Shown here: positions 26,573 to 35,930 of the stretch, piece by piece
Layout of the letters: every line of letters begins with the position of its first letter
Position numbering within the stretch: position 1 is the first letter of the stretch
Assembly (NCBI RefSeq): GCF_900067135.1
Contig: NZ_FJUR01000002.1
Coordinates: 671,501 to 735,500, forward strand
Length of the DNA stretch: 64,000 nucleotides
DNA from: Rhizobium sp. 9140
GTDB lineage: Bacteria; Pseudomonadota; Alphaproteobacteria; Rhizobiales; Rhizobiaceae
Direction: 5' to 3'
The notes under the pieces: model-generated
What the model was told of the DNA's origin: nothing
The model's database searches: none
The model's input: only the letters and a program-made list of their open reading frames with translations
Translations under genes and position numbers: made by a program

Positions 26573-27709
26573 TCAGTTGCTGACCTGCTTCTCGTAGGCT
26601 TCCAGGATCGCATTGTTGTAGGGCGCGATCGGGAACGGCTTGCCCTTGGTGGCGATGTCCTCGGGCGAGATATCGGTGAAGAGCTTGTCCCAGGTCTTCT
26701 TGTCGAGTTCGGCCTGAACGTATTTCGCGTCGATGCCGGGATACCAGTTGAAGCGCGTGACGATGCCGTCAGCCTGAACCTTGGGGCTTGTCGCGAGCTG
26801 CACAAACTTCTCGGCAAGCGTCACGTTCGCGCTCTTTGCCGGAATCACGTAATGCATCGGCTGGCCAGGCATGCCGGGCGCCGGCAGCACGAGCTTGAAG
26901 TCCGGCGGCAGCTGGCCATTGGCCTGCCAGGAATAAAACATGTCGACCCAGACAGGACCCATGGCGATTTCGCCCCGGCTGAGCAGGTCCAGCGTGCCGG
27001 CATTGCCGGGCGTCAGTGTCGCGTTCTTGGTGAAGTCCTTGAGGCTGGCCAGCGCCTGGCCCCACTTCTGCGTCTCGCTCTCCTCGAACGGGCCGGTCAT
27101 GAGGTTCTTCGCATCGCCCTCGCCGAAGGCATAGATCCAGCCCATGACGAAGCTGACGCCGGAGGCGCCGCCCTTGATGCCGTTGTAGCCGAACATCTTG
27201 GGATGTTCCTTGGCCCAGGAGACGATCTCCGGATAGCTCTTCGGCGGGTTTTCGACGAGGGCCGGATTGTAGGCGAGCGCTGCCTGGCTGTTGTACATGG
27301 GCATGACATAGCCGCTGACATCGCTGCCGAGCGCCATGTCGGCATTCGCCCGCGTGACGAGCGCGCCGGTGTCGATCTTGGAGCGGTAGGATTCGAGATA
27401 GCCGGCCTTGACCATCGGACCGGTGAACTTCTCATGCACCACCGCGACATCGGCATCCCATGTGGCGGTGCCGGCCTTGGACTGCGCCTCGAAACGCTCG
27501 ACGATCTTCTGCGAGCCCGCGTCGCCCGGGCCGGTGCCGACGACGCGCACCGTGTTGCCGGGGTTCTGCTCTTCGAACAGCGGCCCGAGATATTCGTTGA
27601 CGTAGTCGACCATATTCTGGTCGCCGGCCGTCATGACGGTGAGTTCTGCGGCCGAGGCCGATGGTGCTGCCAGGCTGACAAGCAGGGCGGCCTTGAGGAT
27701 CGTTTTCAT
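26573..27709 (-). CDS. ABC transporter substrate-binding protein (family 1)
   Basis: A 378-residue periplasmic protein with a Sec signal MKTILKAALLVSLAAPSASA and a mature start of AELTVMTAGDQNMVDYVNEY. The middle contains WDADVAVVHEKFT and a hinge at GYVMPMYNSQAALAYNP, as in the polyamine/iron/2-aminoethylphosphonate group of family 1. It is the second gene of the operon after the ATPase (25 bp gap) and precedes the permeases. The substrate is unknown. Confidence 0.88.
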   Translation of the reverse strand: MKTILKAALLVSLAAPSASAAELTVMTAGDQNMVDYVNEYLGPLFEEQNPGNTVRVVGTGPGDAGSQKIVERFEAQSKAGTATWDADVAVVHEKFTGPMVKAGYLESYRSKIDTGALVTRANADMALGSDVSGYVMPMYNSQAALAYNPALVENPPKSYPEIVSWAKEHPKMFGYNGIKGGASGVSFVMGWIYAFGEGDAKNLMTGPFEESETQKWGQALASLKDFTKNATLTPGNAGTLDLLSRGEIAMGPVWVDMFYSWQANGQLPPDFKLVLPAPGMPGQPMHYVIPAKSANVTLAEKFVQLATSPKVQADGIVTRFNWYPGIDAKYVQAELDKKTWDKLFTDISPEDIATKGKPFPIAPYNNAILEAYEKQVSN

Positions 27710-27733
27710 GGAAATGCTCCGGTGAAGGGTCGG

Positions 27734-28891
27734 TTAATTCGGCGATGCTTCCAGCAGGCGAGCCTCGTTCGCGGCCGTTGCGGGATGAGGGAGCGCGGCC
27801 GGGATGGTTCCGGCCGGCGCGTCGAAAAGGAAGAGGTTGTCGGGTGCGATGGTAACCTGAACGACGGCGCCGGGGGCGCAGGCACGCGGTGCATCGACCT
27901 GGATCATCTCTCTCCCGACACGGACGGTGTGGCGCCAGAGGCCGCCGGGATAGCTGACGTCGACAATATCGCCGGCAAGCACGAGGCCTTCGCCATTGGG
28001 AACACCGGCCAGAGAGCGCTCCTTAAGAATGGCGGCCTCCGCCCGGAACCGCACCTCGAGATGTCCTGTGGACAGCATGCGTTCATGTCTCGGCACGCGG
28101 CAGGCTGCATTCGACGCACCGGCGGGTATGACGATGGTCTCGCCATCCATACCGCCCGGAAGGATCAACTGGTTCTCTGCGCCCATGAAGGCCGCAACGA
28201 AGGCCGTCTGCGGGCGATTGTAGACGGCTTCCGGCCGACCCTGCTGCGCAATGCGCCCGGCGTTCAGAATAACGATGCGGTCCGCCATGACCATCGCTTC
28301 TTCCCGGTCGTGCGTGACATGGACCGTCGTGATGCCCAGCTTCTGCTGCAAGGCGCGGATCTCGTGGCGAACCTGAAGGCGGATCCGCGCATCGAGGTTC
28401 GACATCGGCTCGTCGAGAAGCAGGATCTCGGGGTTGATCGCGAGCGCCCGACCGAGCGCCACGCGCTGGCGCTGCCCGCCGGATAGCTCGGCAGGCTTGC
28501 GCGCAGACAGGCCCGTCAGCCCAAGCAGCCGTTCCATCTCGGTGACGGTGCCGGCGATGTCTGCGGCAGAGCGGCGGCGCAGCTTCAAACCATAGCCGAT
28601 ATTCTGGGCAACCGTCATATGCGGCCAGAGCGCGTAGGACTGGAAGACCAGCGCCATGCCGCGCCTGTCCGGTGGGAGCGTCGTGACATCGCGCGACCCC
28701 ACGCGAATGGCGCCGGCAGCAGGCTGAGCGAAGCCTGCGATCGTGCGCAGCAGCGTGGTCTTGCCGCAACCGGACGAGCCGAGGAGAGCGACAAATTCCC
28801 CCTTGGCGATATGCAGATCGATACCATCGAGGATACGGTTCGCTCCGTAGCTGACGCTGATATTATCGATCTGGAGAAATATTTCCGACAC
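27734..28891 (-). CDS. ABC transporter ATP-binding protein (PotA/UgpC type)
   Basis: A 385-residue ATPase with Walker A GSSGCGKTT, Q-loop VFQSYALWPHMTV, signature LSGGQRQRVALGRAL, Walker B ILLLDEPMSNLD and a C-terminal TOBE domain (250-370). The GTG start at 28891 is supported by an AGAGGA site and starts family-like (MSEIFLQIDNISVSYG); a longer open frame upstream is not coding. It is the first gene of the operon, which also includes a binding protein, two permeases and a LacI regulator. Confidence 0.9.
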   Translation of the reverse strand: MSEIFLQIDNISVSYGANRILDGIDLHIAKGEFVALLGSSGCGKTTLLRTIAGFAQPAAGAIRVGSRDVTTLPPDRRGMALVFQSYALWPHMTVAQNIGYGLKLRRRSAADIAGTVTEMERLLGLTGLSARKPAELSGGQRQRVALGRALAINPEILLLDEPMSNLDARIRLQVRHEIRALQQKLGITTVHVTHDREEAMVMADRIVILNAGRIAQQGRPEAVYNRPQTAFVAAFMGAENQLILPGGMDGETIVIPAGASNAACRVPRHERMLSTGHLEVRFRAEAAILKERSLAGVPNGEGLVLAGDIVDVSYPGGLWRHTVRVGREMIQVDAPRACAPGAVVQVTIAPDNLFLFDAPAGTIPAALPHPATAANEARLLEASPN

Positions 28892-28904
28892 TGACGTGAT
28901 CCTC

Positions 28905-28918
28905 TGCACAGCTGTGCA
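28905..28918. promoter_or_regulatory. Perfect 14-bp palindrome, candidate LacI operator
   Basis: TGCACAGCTGTGCA reads identically on both strands and starts 14 bases before the ATPase start codon. Even-length perfect palindromes with a CG/GC-type centre are common LacI-family sites, and the only regulator in this operon is the LacI gene at 23736. Binding here would block transcription or translation initiation. Confidence 0.55.
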
Positions 28919-29007
28919 CGATAGGGTCGTTCCGCAACACTTTGATGACGCTTTAGGGCCGAGATGCGCGGAGCCCGATGCGAAGCGGGCACCAGCCTCC
29001 CCCTGCA

Positions 29008-30513
29008 TCAGTTGCCGACATAGACGAAACGCACGGAGGACGTCTTGTCGTTGAACCCGGCCGCGTTCAGGTTCTGCTCTCCGGTGCCGGTGAACTCCTT
29101 GTAACGGTCGCGAAAGCCATCGTCGTCGTAGAGCCTGACGCGCCAGCCCGCGGGAATGCACCAACGCACGGCCGACGTCTTGTCGCCGAAGCCCTCGACG
29201 TTCTTGAGGTTGTCGTACCGTCGGAGCGTGTAGTCGGCATAATCGATCATCAGCCCGCGATCGCTGAAGTCGGAGTCGTCATAGAGTTCGGCCCAGGCGT
29301 ACTGGATATCGGTCAGGCATTTCTGCTGCGGCACCGGGAAGATCGAGCGGAACTCCATCATCTTCACGCTGTTGCCAGGCCCGCTATTGTCGTGTTCGGA
29401 GGCGTAGACGAGGAGCTGGCCCGTGGCATCGACGAACACGCCGCCCGCGGCATCCATGTTGCATTGCGTATTGGCTCCCGTTCCGTAGTTCGGCGACGGA
29501 TAGCCGCAATAAAGATGCTTCTTGGCAACCTTCGTCAGCACGATCTGGCCGTTCATATCGGTGACGCGGAAGAGGTCGAGCCAGTCCTCTCCGATGCCGA
29601 TGACGACGGAGGTGTTCATGTGGGTGCCTGCGAGGAAAAGACTGCCGTCGCACTGCGTGATGAAGTGCAGGGACTGGTAATCGCCGAATTCGCTATCGCC
29701 GATGGTCGTCTGCAAGGCGCTTTCGTTCCAGGTGCCGACGCTTGAAAATGTCGTTCCCGACTGGCCGAGGTCGCTCGCGGTCGACCGGTAGAATTCGAGC
29801 GTATTGGCTGCGTTGCGGGCTGTGGCTGCAAGGAAGGTTCCGTCCCCGAGCTGCGTCAGCGACACGGAGCCCGCTTCTCCCGTCATCGTCGTGATACGCG
29901 GCGGGAGAAGCGTGATGTTGGCAAGGTCGGACATGTCGTAGAACAGCACCTGTCCCATGCCGCCGCTCAGCGATCCGTCGAGCGCGACGGCAAGGATATT
30001 GCCGCTGGACTGCAGCCCGCCCGAATGCGCATAATTGGAGAGGTAGGCCGGCATCGGCTGGTCGCCGACCATCTGGGCATTCACGGGCGCGGTCGCCGGA
30101 TACGGGCTGGTGGAAAGCCGGTTCGACCGCCAGCGCTCGGCAACGCTGCGCGGCTGCGCCATGCGCACGAGCGAAAAGGGTACCGTTCCCCGGCCGTTGT
30201 CGGATCTGGAGATGACAAGGTAATTCTCGCCGTTGCCCGACAAACGCTGCAGCCCCTGCCAGTGGTGGTAGGACGCCGCATTGCCGACGGGGTCGCCGAC
30301 AACGCTGAACCCCATGGGGTCGCCATGATCCCGCAAGGTGTTGACGGCGTCCGCCACGTTGGAAATGCAGCGGTTGCAGGATGACGATGCGCCTGTGCAA
30401 ACCGCGCCTGTCGTGAGCGGCGATGCCGCTGCCATCGGCGAAAACGCCATAAGCTGGATAAGGAATGAAGGCATGCACAGCAGTGCAACGGCAGAAATTC
30501 GTCGTGTCGCCAT
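29008..30513 (-). CDS. Secreted protein with C-terminal beta/gamma-crystallin repeats
   Basis: A 501-residue exported protein. It has a signal peptide (MATRRISAVALLCMPSFLIQL...AAA), a cysteine-rich start (CTGASSSCNRC), and a body of about 370 residues that I do not recognise, with beta-propeller-like periodic strands. The last 95 residues hold two crystallin-type Greek-key motifs: AWAELYDDSDFSDRG...FGDKTSAVRW and WRVRLYDDDGFRDRY...FNDKTSSVRF. The second has the Ca2+-binding pattern NDKTSS; the first is weaker (GDKTSA). It stands alone between operons. A role in the periplasm or cell surface with Ca2+ binding is plausible (inference). Confidence 0.75.
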   Translation of the reverse strand: MATRRISAVALLCMPSFLIQLMAFSPMAAASPLTTGAVCTGASSSCNRCISNVADAVNTLRDHGDPMGFSVVGDPVGNAASYHHWQGLQRLSGNGENYLVISRSDNGRGTVPFSLVRMAQPRSVAERWRSNRLSTSPYPATAPVNAQMVGDQPMPAYLSNYAHSGGLQSSGNILAVALDGSLSGGMGQVLFYDMSDLANITLLPPRITTMTGEAGSVSLTQLGDGTFLAATARNAANTLEFYRSTASDLGQSGTTFSSVGTWNESALQTTIGDSEFGDYQSLHFITQCDGSLFLAGTHMNTSVVIGIGEDWLDLFRVTDMNGQIVLTKVAKKHLYCGYPSPNYGTGANTQCNMDAAGGVFVDATGQLLVYASEHDNSGPGNSVKMMEFRSIFPVPQQKCLTDIQYAWAELYDDSDFSDRGLMIDYADYTLRRYDNLKNVEGFGDKTSAVRWCIPAGWRVRLYDDDGFRDRYKEFTGTGEQNLNAAGFNDKTSSVRFVYVGN

Positions 30514-30689
30514 CAGGATTGATCTCGATGTCCGAGTGAAGGGGTCATTTCAAGCTTACCCTTCAATCATGACACCTGAGCTACAGGCGCCGTTCCGCTG
30601 GCTCTGCCGCGGATCTGGCGACGGGCCGATTGCCGTGCGGAGCGCGCGAAAGCGCACGCATTCAGCCGGTCGGACGGGTAAGATTTACC

Positions 30690-30953
30690 TCATTGGCAGA
30701 ACGAGAGATGTTTGCCATCGACCGGCGTCTCGCGGCAATCGTCTGTCGAGATGGTGGCGATCACGGTGCCTTGCTCGTCGGTAACGTCCAAGGAAACAGG
30801 CCAATCGCCAACGACAACGGCGGTATCGCGGGCAAAATCGCGCATGGCCGCGCTTGCGCCATGACAGGTCTGATCGGCATCGACGCAGAGAACGCCCTCG
30901 TCATCCTGTTTGAGAACGCCGTTTTCGCGGATGTTGAAGAAATATCTCTGCAT
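30690..30953 (-). CDS. DUF6894-type small protein
   Basis: An 87-residue protein starting MQRYFFNIRENGVLKQDDEG, with VDADQTCHGASAAMRDFARD in the middle and VSLDVTDEQGTVIATIS near the end. This is the pattern of small rhizobial DUF6894 proteins (MPRYFFDxxDG, then DEDG). Function is unknown. It stands alone, between the secreted crystallin-type gene and the chemoreceptor. The start at 30953 matches the family; an in-frame upstream start exists at 30989. Confidence 0.75.
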   Translation of the reverse strand: MQRYFFNIRENGVLKQDDEGVLCVDADQTCHGASAAMRDFARDTAVVVGDWPVSLDVTDEQGTVIATISTDDCRETPVDGKHLSFCQ

Positions 30954-31069
30954 TGTGCAGATCTCCTGTCGCAGGCCGATAAACAGCAATGTCTATCGCT
31001 CGGACATGAAACCCGCATGACGCTGCAACGCCGATCGGCGCACCGTGTAAACCGACTTGGCGTCCGGGT

Positions 31070-32983
31070 TTAGAACTCTTCCCAACTGTCCTTCAACGCT
31101 GCGTTTGCGTGAGATGCGGCCGACATGCTTCGGCGCACAGGTGCCGCCTTCAGGGTTGGAACAGGTGTCGATGCGACCCGGCCGGACACCACGGACATCG
31201 GTGCTCCAGTCCGCAACTCAAATCGCGCGATCAGCTGGCGAAGCTTGGCGCTCTCCGACGCCAGCGCCGCACCGGCAGCACTGCTTTCCTCCACCATGGC
31301 CGCGTTCTGCTGCGTCACCTGATCCATCTGGTTCACCGCCGTGTTCACTTCCGCCAGACCGGCAGCCTGTTCTCGCGCCGACGTCGCGATGGCGTTCATA
31401 TGCTGGTTCACACTGACGATATAACCCTCGATCGTTCTCAGCGCCGTGCCCGTCTCGCTGACGAGTTTGACGCCGTTGGCAACATCGACCGTGGATGCCC
31501 TGATGAGATCCTTGATCTCCTTGGCGGCCTTTGCCGATCGCTGTGCCAGTTCGCGAACTTCCTGGGCAACAACGGCAAATCCCTTGCCGGCCTCGCCAGC
31601 GCGCGCGGCTTCAACGCCGGCATTCAGCGCCAGAAGGTTGGTCTGGAACGCGATCTCATCGATCACGCCGATAATGTTCGAGATTTCCGAAGAGGATTTC
31701 TCGATCCGCTCCATGGCGTGCACGGTGCTGGCAACGACTTGGCCGGACTGCTCTGCGCTGACTGTCGCGCTTGCAGCCGCACTTCTCGCCTCTTCGCTGC
31801 GCTTGGAAGCATTGGCAACGTTGACGGTGATCTGATCGAGGGCTGCTGCCGTTTCCTCCAGCGAGGCGGCCTGCTGCTCCGTTCGTCTCGAGAGGTCGTT
31901 CGTGCTGTCGCTGATCTCGCGGGTACCATTGTCCATGGCGGCTGTTGCCTGGGAGACGGCGGTCAGTGTTTGACCAAGCTGCGCGACCGCTTTGTTGAAG
32001 TCCGTCCGGATCGTCTCGAACTCCGGTGCGAAAGGTTCATCGAGAGATGTCGTCAGGTCGCCCTGCGCCAATCGATCGAGTGCACGAGCAAGCCCGGCCG
32101 TGGCGAAGCGCATCTCGGCAGCCCGCCGCTTCTCCTCGTCGGCGAGCCGGAGCCGGTTCCGCTCGCTCTCGGTACGCTGCGCTTCGGCCTCGTCCTCAAG
32201 ACGTGCATTCGCAGCCGCATTCGCCCTGAAAACATCGACGGCCTTTGCCATCGCGCCGATCTCATCGCGGCGATCCTGTGCCGGCACCGTCAGGTCGATC
32301 TTGCCGCCGGCGAGTTGCCGCATGATGTCCGTCATCTCGACGATCGGACGGCCGAGGCCACGCGCCAGAACCATGCCGACGATAAACGAGATGAGGACGG
32401 TCAGGAGGCCTCCGACAAGAAGCGTCAGCATGCCGACGGCAAATGAAGCGCTGAGCGCCTCATTGCGGGCCAGGGATGCGGCCTGCTCCTGATCTGTCAG
32501 ACCCTTCAGGACCTCGCGGATCCTGGTCAATCGAGCGGTCTTGGCAATGCCTTCACGCATGCTCTGCAGGGTCGAGGTGTCCTTCGCCAAGGAAAGCGCG
32601 CTCTCGATCTCGCGGTTGAACGTCGCCACGGCCTCCGGCAGCGACCTGACGATATCCGCATAGCCGCCAATGGAAGCTCGGTCTTGCAGCTCCTGAAGAA
32701 GAGGACCGACGGCGTCCCCGTATTTTTTGACCCGATCGAGGAAGTCCCCATTCGTGCTCGCCACGTATCCGCGCATCGCATTCTGCTGCTCGACGAGCGT
32801 CGCAAGGATGTCGGACGCGAGCTTCAGCACGCTCTGTGTCTCGTGGTTCTCCGCCGTTGCCCTCCTGATTTCGGTCAGTGACCAGAAGGCCAGTCCGCAG
32901 AAAAGCGATACGACGAGGACGATACTGCTGAAACAGACGAAGAGCTTTCGCGACACGCTCAGATTTTTCACAATGAGCCACAT
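31070..32983 (-). CDS. Methyl-accepting chemotaxis protein
   Basis: A 637-residue chemoreceptor. Membrane segments are at about 12-32 and 187-207, with a four-helix periplasmic domain between them; HAMP follows at about 210-265 and a second HAMP-like stretch after residue 300. The signalling hairpin tip is IDEIAFQTNLLALNAGVEAARAG. The C-terminus ends in WEEF, close to the NWETF docking peptide for CheR/CheB, so adaptation enzymes are probably tethered here. It is a single gene without che genes nearby. The ligand is unknown. Confidence 0.94.
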   Translation of the reverse strand: MWLIVKNLSVSRKLFVCFSSIVLVVSLFCGLAFWSLTEIRRATAENHETQSVLKLASDILATLVEQQNAMRGYVASTNGDFLDRVKKYGDAVGPLLQELQDRASIGGYADIVRSLPEAVATFNREIESALSLAKDTSTLQSMREGIAKTARLTRIREVLKGLTDQEQAASLARNEALSASFAVGMLTLLVGGLLTVLISFIVGMVLARGLGRPIVEMTDIMRQLAGGKIDLTVPAQDRRDEIGAMAKAVDVFRANAAANARLEDEAEAQRTESERNRLRLADEEKRRAAEMRFATAGLARALDRLAQGDLTTSLDEPFAPEFETIRTDFNKAVAQLGQTLTAVSQATAAMDNGTREISDSTNDLSRRTEQQAASLEETAAALDQITVNVANASKRSEEARSAAASATVSAEQSGQVVASTVHAMERIEKSSSEISNIIGVIDEIAFQTNLLALNAGVEAARAGEAGKGFAVVAQEVRELAQRSAKAAKEIKDLIRASTVDVANGVKLVSETGTALRTIEGYIVSVNQHMNAIATSAREQAAGLAEVNTAVNQMDQVTQQNAAMVEESSAAGAALASESAKLRQLIARFELRTGAPMSVVSGRVASTPVPTLKAAPVRRSMSAASHANAALKDSWEEF

Positions 32984-33131
32984 GAGTTTGCGTTAGATAT
33001 GGCTGACACTATGGGCCATGGCTATTTCGGTTTGGTAAAGCTCGAAGCACATATCCGGAATTGACGGGCATAACCACACCAGCAAAGCGAAGGCCGGGAG
33101 ACCGAGGATGCAACCGATCCGCCCCCCTCTT

Positions 33132-34784
33132 CTATTCTCCCCATGGAAGCGTTCCTTTCGGCAGCCATCCGCCGGTGGCTGTGACAATGACGGCCAGAGC
33201 CGTCACCAGGAACGTGGACAAAAGTGCGACCGCGGCAGCGGCTGTCGAATTGCCTTCATACTGCAAAGCGAAGATCATCACGCCGATCGTTTCGTTACCG
33301 GAGGACCACAGGAGGGACGAGACCGTCAACTCATTGAGCGCCGTCATAACAATGACGATTGCACCCGCCACGGCTGCCGGCAGAACGCCGGGAAAGAAGA
33401 TCGACAGGATACGACGGGCAAGGCCCGCGCCCGCCACGCGCGCAGCCTCGTCGAGCGCGGGATCGGTCGACTGCGCAGCTGCGGCTATCGGTCTGAGCAC
33501 CAGCGGCAGGAAGCGCGCGAGATAAGCGATAACGAGGATGGTCATCGTTCCGTAGATCGAGACACCGATGAACGGCAGGGGTTTCAGGAATGCGAGGATC
33601 ATACCCAGTGCCACGACCGTGCCGGGGACAACCCAAGGGACCTCGATCGCCGTGTCGAGAACCTTCAGGACGGGATTTGAGCGCCGGATGCAGAGAAATG
33701 CGAAAGGAATGGAGACGAGCCCGCAGAGGAGAGCGGTCACACAGGCCAGCAGGAGCGAATTGGAAAAGGCGCGCCGCACGGCGTCGTTGTCGAACACAGC
33801 ACGAAATTGATCGAGACTGACGGTATCGGCGCCGAAGGGGACGCCGACGGCCGGAAGAAGGGCCGTCATTGCGAGGGCTGCGAGCGGCACCAGCGCCAGC
33901 GCGATCACGACCAGCCAGAGCAGGACCTCGACGGCGGGCGCGGTCCGACGCGGGACGAAAGGGGCTCCTGCCGGAAGCGGCACGGCAAAGCGTTTCGTGA
34001 CGAGATTGCGCGAGACGATTGCGAACGCGGCCATAAGGGCCAGGAGAAGGGCCAGCGTTGCCACCTGGCCGGAGGCAGCCGGACCGAAGCCGTTCAGACG
34101 CTGGTAGATTTGCGTCGTCAGCACGGGAATACGACCGGGAATGCCAAGCAGCGCCGGTACGCCAAAATTGCCGATCGCAGCAGTAAAGGCGATCAAACTG
34201 CCGGCCAAGACCGGCGGCATGACGATCGGCAGCACGATGCCGCGACCGATCCGACTTGGGGGAATGCCGAGGATGCGGGCCGCCTCGACCAAGTCCGCCG
34301 GCAACGCCCTGAGGGCCGCACGCACCGCGATAAAGACGAGGGGCATGTGCTCAATGCCCATCACGAAGGCGATGCCGCCTGTCGAGTACAGAGGATTGGT
34401 GGCGCCCGGTGGCGGCGCAAGTCCAAGCGGCTTCAGGATCGGCGATTGCGCTCCCAGGAGTTCGATCCAGGCAAGCGCCATGGTCTGGGATGGCACGATC
34501 AGCGGCATCAGAATGAGGAAGGTCAAAGCCGGTCGCGTCCGGAGCTTCAACAGGCTGACGGCAAAAGCGATGATAACACCGAGCAGGGTCGAGATGAGGA
34601 CGGATAAGGCCGATGTCTGCAGGGTGCCGGACAGGGCGCGCACCGTGGAGCGGCTGGTGAGCGTGGACAGCATCAACCCGAGCTGCGTGCCATCTTCTCC
34701 AGGCTGCAAGGCATAGGCAAAGAGCCGCGCGAGTGGCCAGAGCGTCGTCAGCGCGACATAGACAAGAAGAAGGGAGACGAGCAT
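33132..34784 (-). CDS. ABC transporter permease, duplicated-domain iron(III)/phosphonate type
   Basis: A 550-residue permease of the FbpB/AfuB class in which two permease halves are fused. Each half has its EAA loop: EAARILGIPPSRIGRGIVLP and DEAARVAGAGLARRILSIFFP. About 12 membrane segments are visible. The start at 34784 is decisive because AGGAGG lies 7 bases upstream, favouring it over 34817. It follows the binding-protein gene by 41 bp. Confidence 0.9.
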   Translation of the reverse strand: MLVSLLLVYVALTTLWPLARLFAYALQPGEDGTQLGLMLSTLTSRSTVRALSGTLQTSALSVLISTLLGVIIAFAVSLLKLRTRPALTFLILMPLIVPSQTMALAWIELLGAQSPILKPLGLAPPPGATNPLYSTGGIAFVMGIEHMPLVFIAVRAALRALPADLVEAARILGIPPSRIGRGIVLPIVMPPVLAGSLIAFTAAIGNFGVPALLGIPGRIPVLTTQIYQRLNGFGPAASGQVATLALLLALMAAFAIVSRNLVTKRFAVPLPAGAPFVPRRTAPAVEVLLWLVVIALALVPLAALAMTALLPAVGVPFGADTVSLDQFRAVFDNDAVRRAFSNSLLLACVTALLCGLVSIPFAFLCIRRSNPVLKVLDTAIEVPWVVPGTVVALGMILAFLKPLPFIGVSIYGTMTILVIAYLARFLPLVLRPIAAAAQSTDPALDEAARVAGAGLARRILSIFFPGVLPAAVAGAIVIVMTALNELTVSSLLWSSGNETIGVMIFALQYEGNSTAAAAVALLSTFLVTALAVIVTATGGWLPKGTLPWGE

Positions 34785-34825
34785 GCGCTCGCCTCCTGTT
34801 GACGTCGGGCGAACCATCGAGCCGA

Positions 34826-35803
34826 TCAGCCGCCGAAGAGTTCGGCAAACCTCTCCTTGTTTTCGGCGTCGGCCTTGAGCATGGCGGCGCTATCGGCCGG
34901 CAGGATCTTCAACGTATCGAGGGCTGGATAACCCTTCGGCTGGGCGATGCCCGGCAGAACCGGGAAATAGCCTTGCGCGCTGGCCTGCTCCTGGGCCGTC
35001 TTGGAGAGCTGCCAGGCGACGAAGATCTTGGCGGCCTCCACGGTATCCGATGCCTTCAGCACGGCGACCGGCTGCGTGATGGAGCTTACACCTTCGGACG
35101 GGAAAACGAAATCGACAGGTGATCCCTTCTTCTTCGCGTTGAGGGCCATGTATTCGATGATGATGCCATAAGCCTTTTCGCCACGGGCAACCGCTTCGAT
35201 CACCGTGCCGTTGCCTTGTCCAGCCACCGCGCCCGCCTCGGCCAGCTTCTCATAATAGGCCCAGCCAAATTGCGGCTGTTGCGTCATCGTGCCCACATGG
35301 ATGACCGCAGCGCCAGAATAAAGCGGGCTCGGCATGATCAAGCTCTTTGCCACGTCGGAGGCAAGCAACTCGTTCCAGCTCTTGGGAGCCGTCTTCACGA
35401 GGTTCGTGTTGTAGACAATGCCAGTGGTAATGACCTTGGTGCCGAAATAGGTCTTGTCGGCATCGATGAAAGCAGGATCGATATCCGCCACCGGCGCGTC
35501 CGGCATGGCCAGCAGGCGGTCGTCTGTCTTCAGCTGCGTCATGGCAACCGTATCGGCGATCAGGATCACGTCGGCAGGGCTCTTGCCGGCAGCATATTCC
35601 GCCTGAAGCTTCGCCATGATCTCCGTCGTTCCCGACCGGAAGAGTTCGACTTTGATATCGGGGTGCTCGCTGTTGAAAGCCTTGATGACATCCGTCATCT
35701 GATCCTGCGGCTGCGAGGTGTAGACGGTGATGGTCTCTTCGGCTTGCGCGTGGAAAGCCAGGCCTGCAAGGATCGTGGTGGCGAGAAGCGTGCGGATGAA
35801 CAT
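34826..35803 (-). CDS. ABC transporter substrate-binding protein (FbpA/AfuA-like)
   Basis: A 325-residue exported protein with a Sec signal MFIRTLLATTILAGLAFHAQA and a mature start of ITVYTSQPQDQMTDVIKAFN, typical of the family that binds iron(III), 2-aminoethylphosphonate or sugar phosphates. ADVILIADTVAMTQLK follows. A tyrosine cluster of the iron-binding type is not obvious, so AfuA-like or phosphonate substrates are at least as likely. The start is 35803. Confidence 0.85.
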   Translation of the reverse strand: MFIRTLLATTILAGLAFHAQAEETITVYTSQPQDQMTDVIKAFNSEHPDIKVELFRSGTTEIMAKLQAEYAAGKSPADVILIADTVAMTQLKTDDRLLAMPDAPVADIDPAFIDADKTYFGTKVITTGIVYNTNLVKTAPKSWNELLASDVAKSLIMPSPLYSGAAVIHVGTMTQQPQFGWAYYEKLAEAGAVAGQGNGTVIEAVARGEKAYGIIIEYMALNAKKKGSPVDFVFPSEGVSSITQPVAVLKASDTVEAAKIFVAWQLSKTAQEQASAQGYFPVLPGIAQPKGYPALDTLKILPADSAAMLKADAENKERFAELFGG

Positions 35804-35930
35804 GGGAACCTCGCTTGAAAGCGCACGGGGCGGACGCGGCCCGCTTGGACGTGGGAGTGACTGCAATGACAGCAGCCGACCTCTCCGCGTAGCGCTGCGG
35901 GATGACAGTGAAGCTACAGTTTCATGATCT

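Noticed and set aside
26543..28486. 647-codon plus-strand frame opposite the binding-protein and ATPase genes
   Set aside because: The opposite strand encodes a clear binding protein and ATPase with signal peptide and Walker motifs; this frame lacks a ribosome site and known domains.
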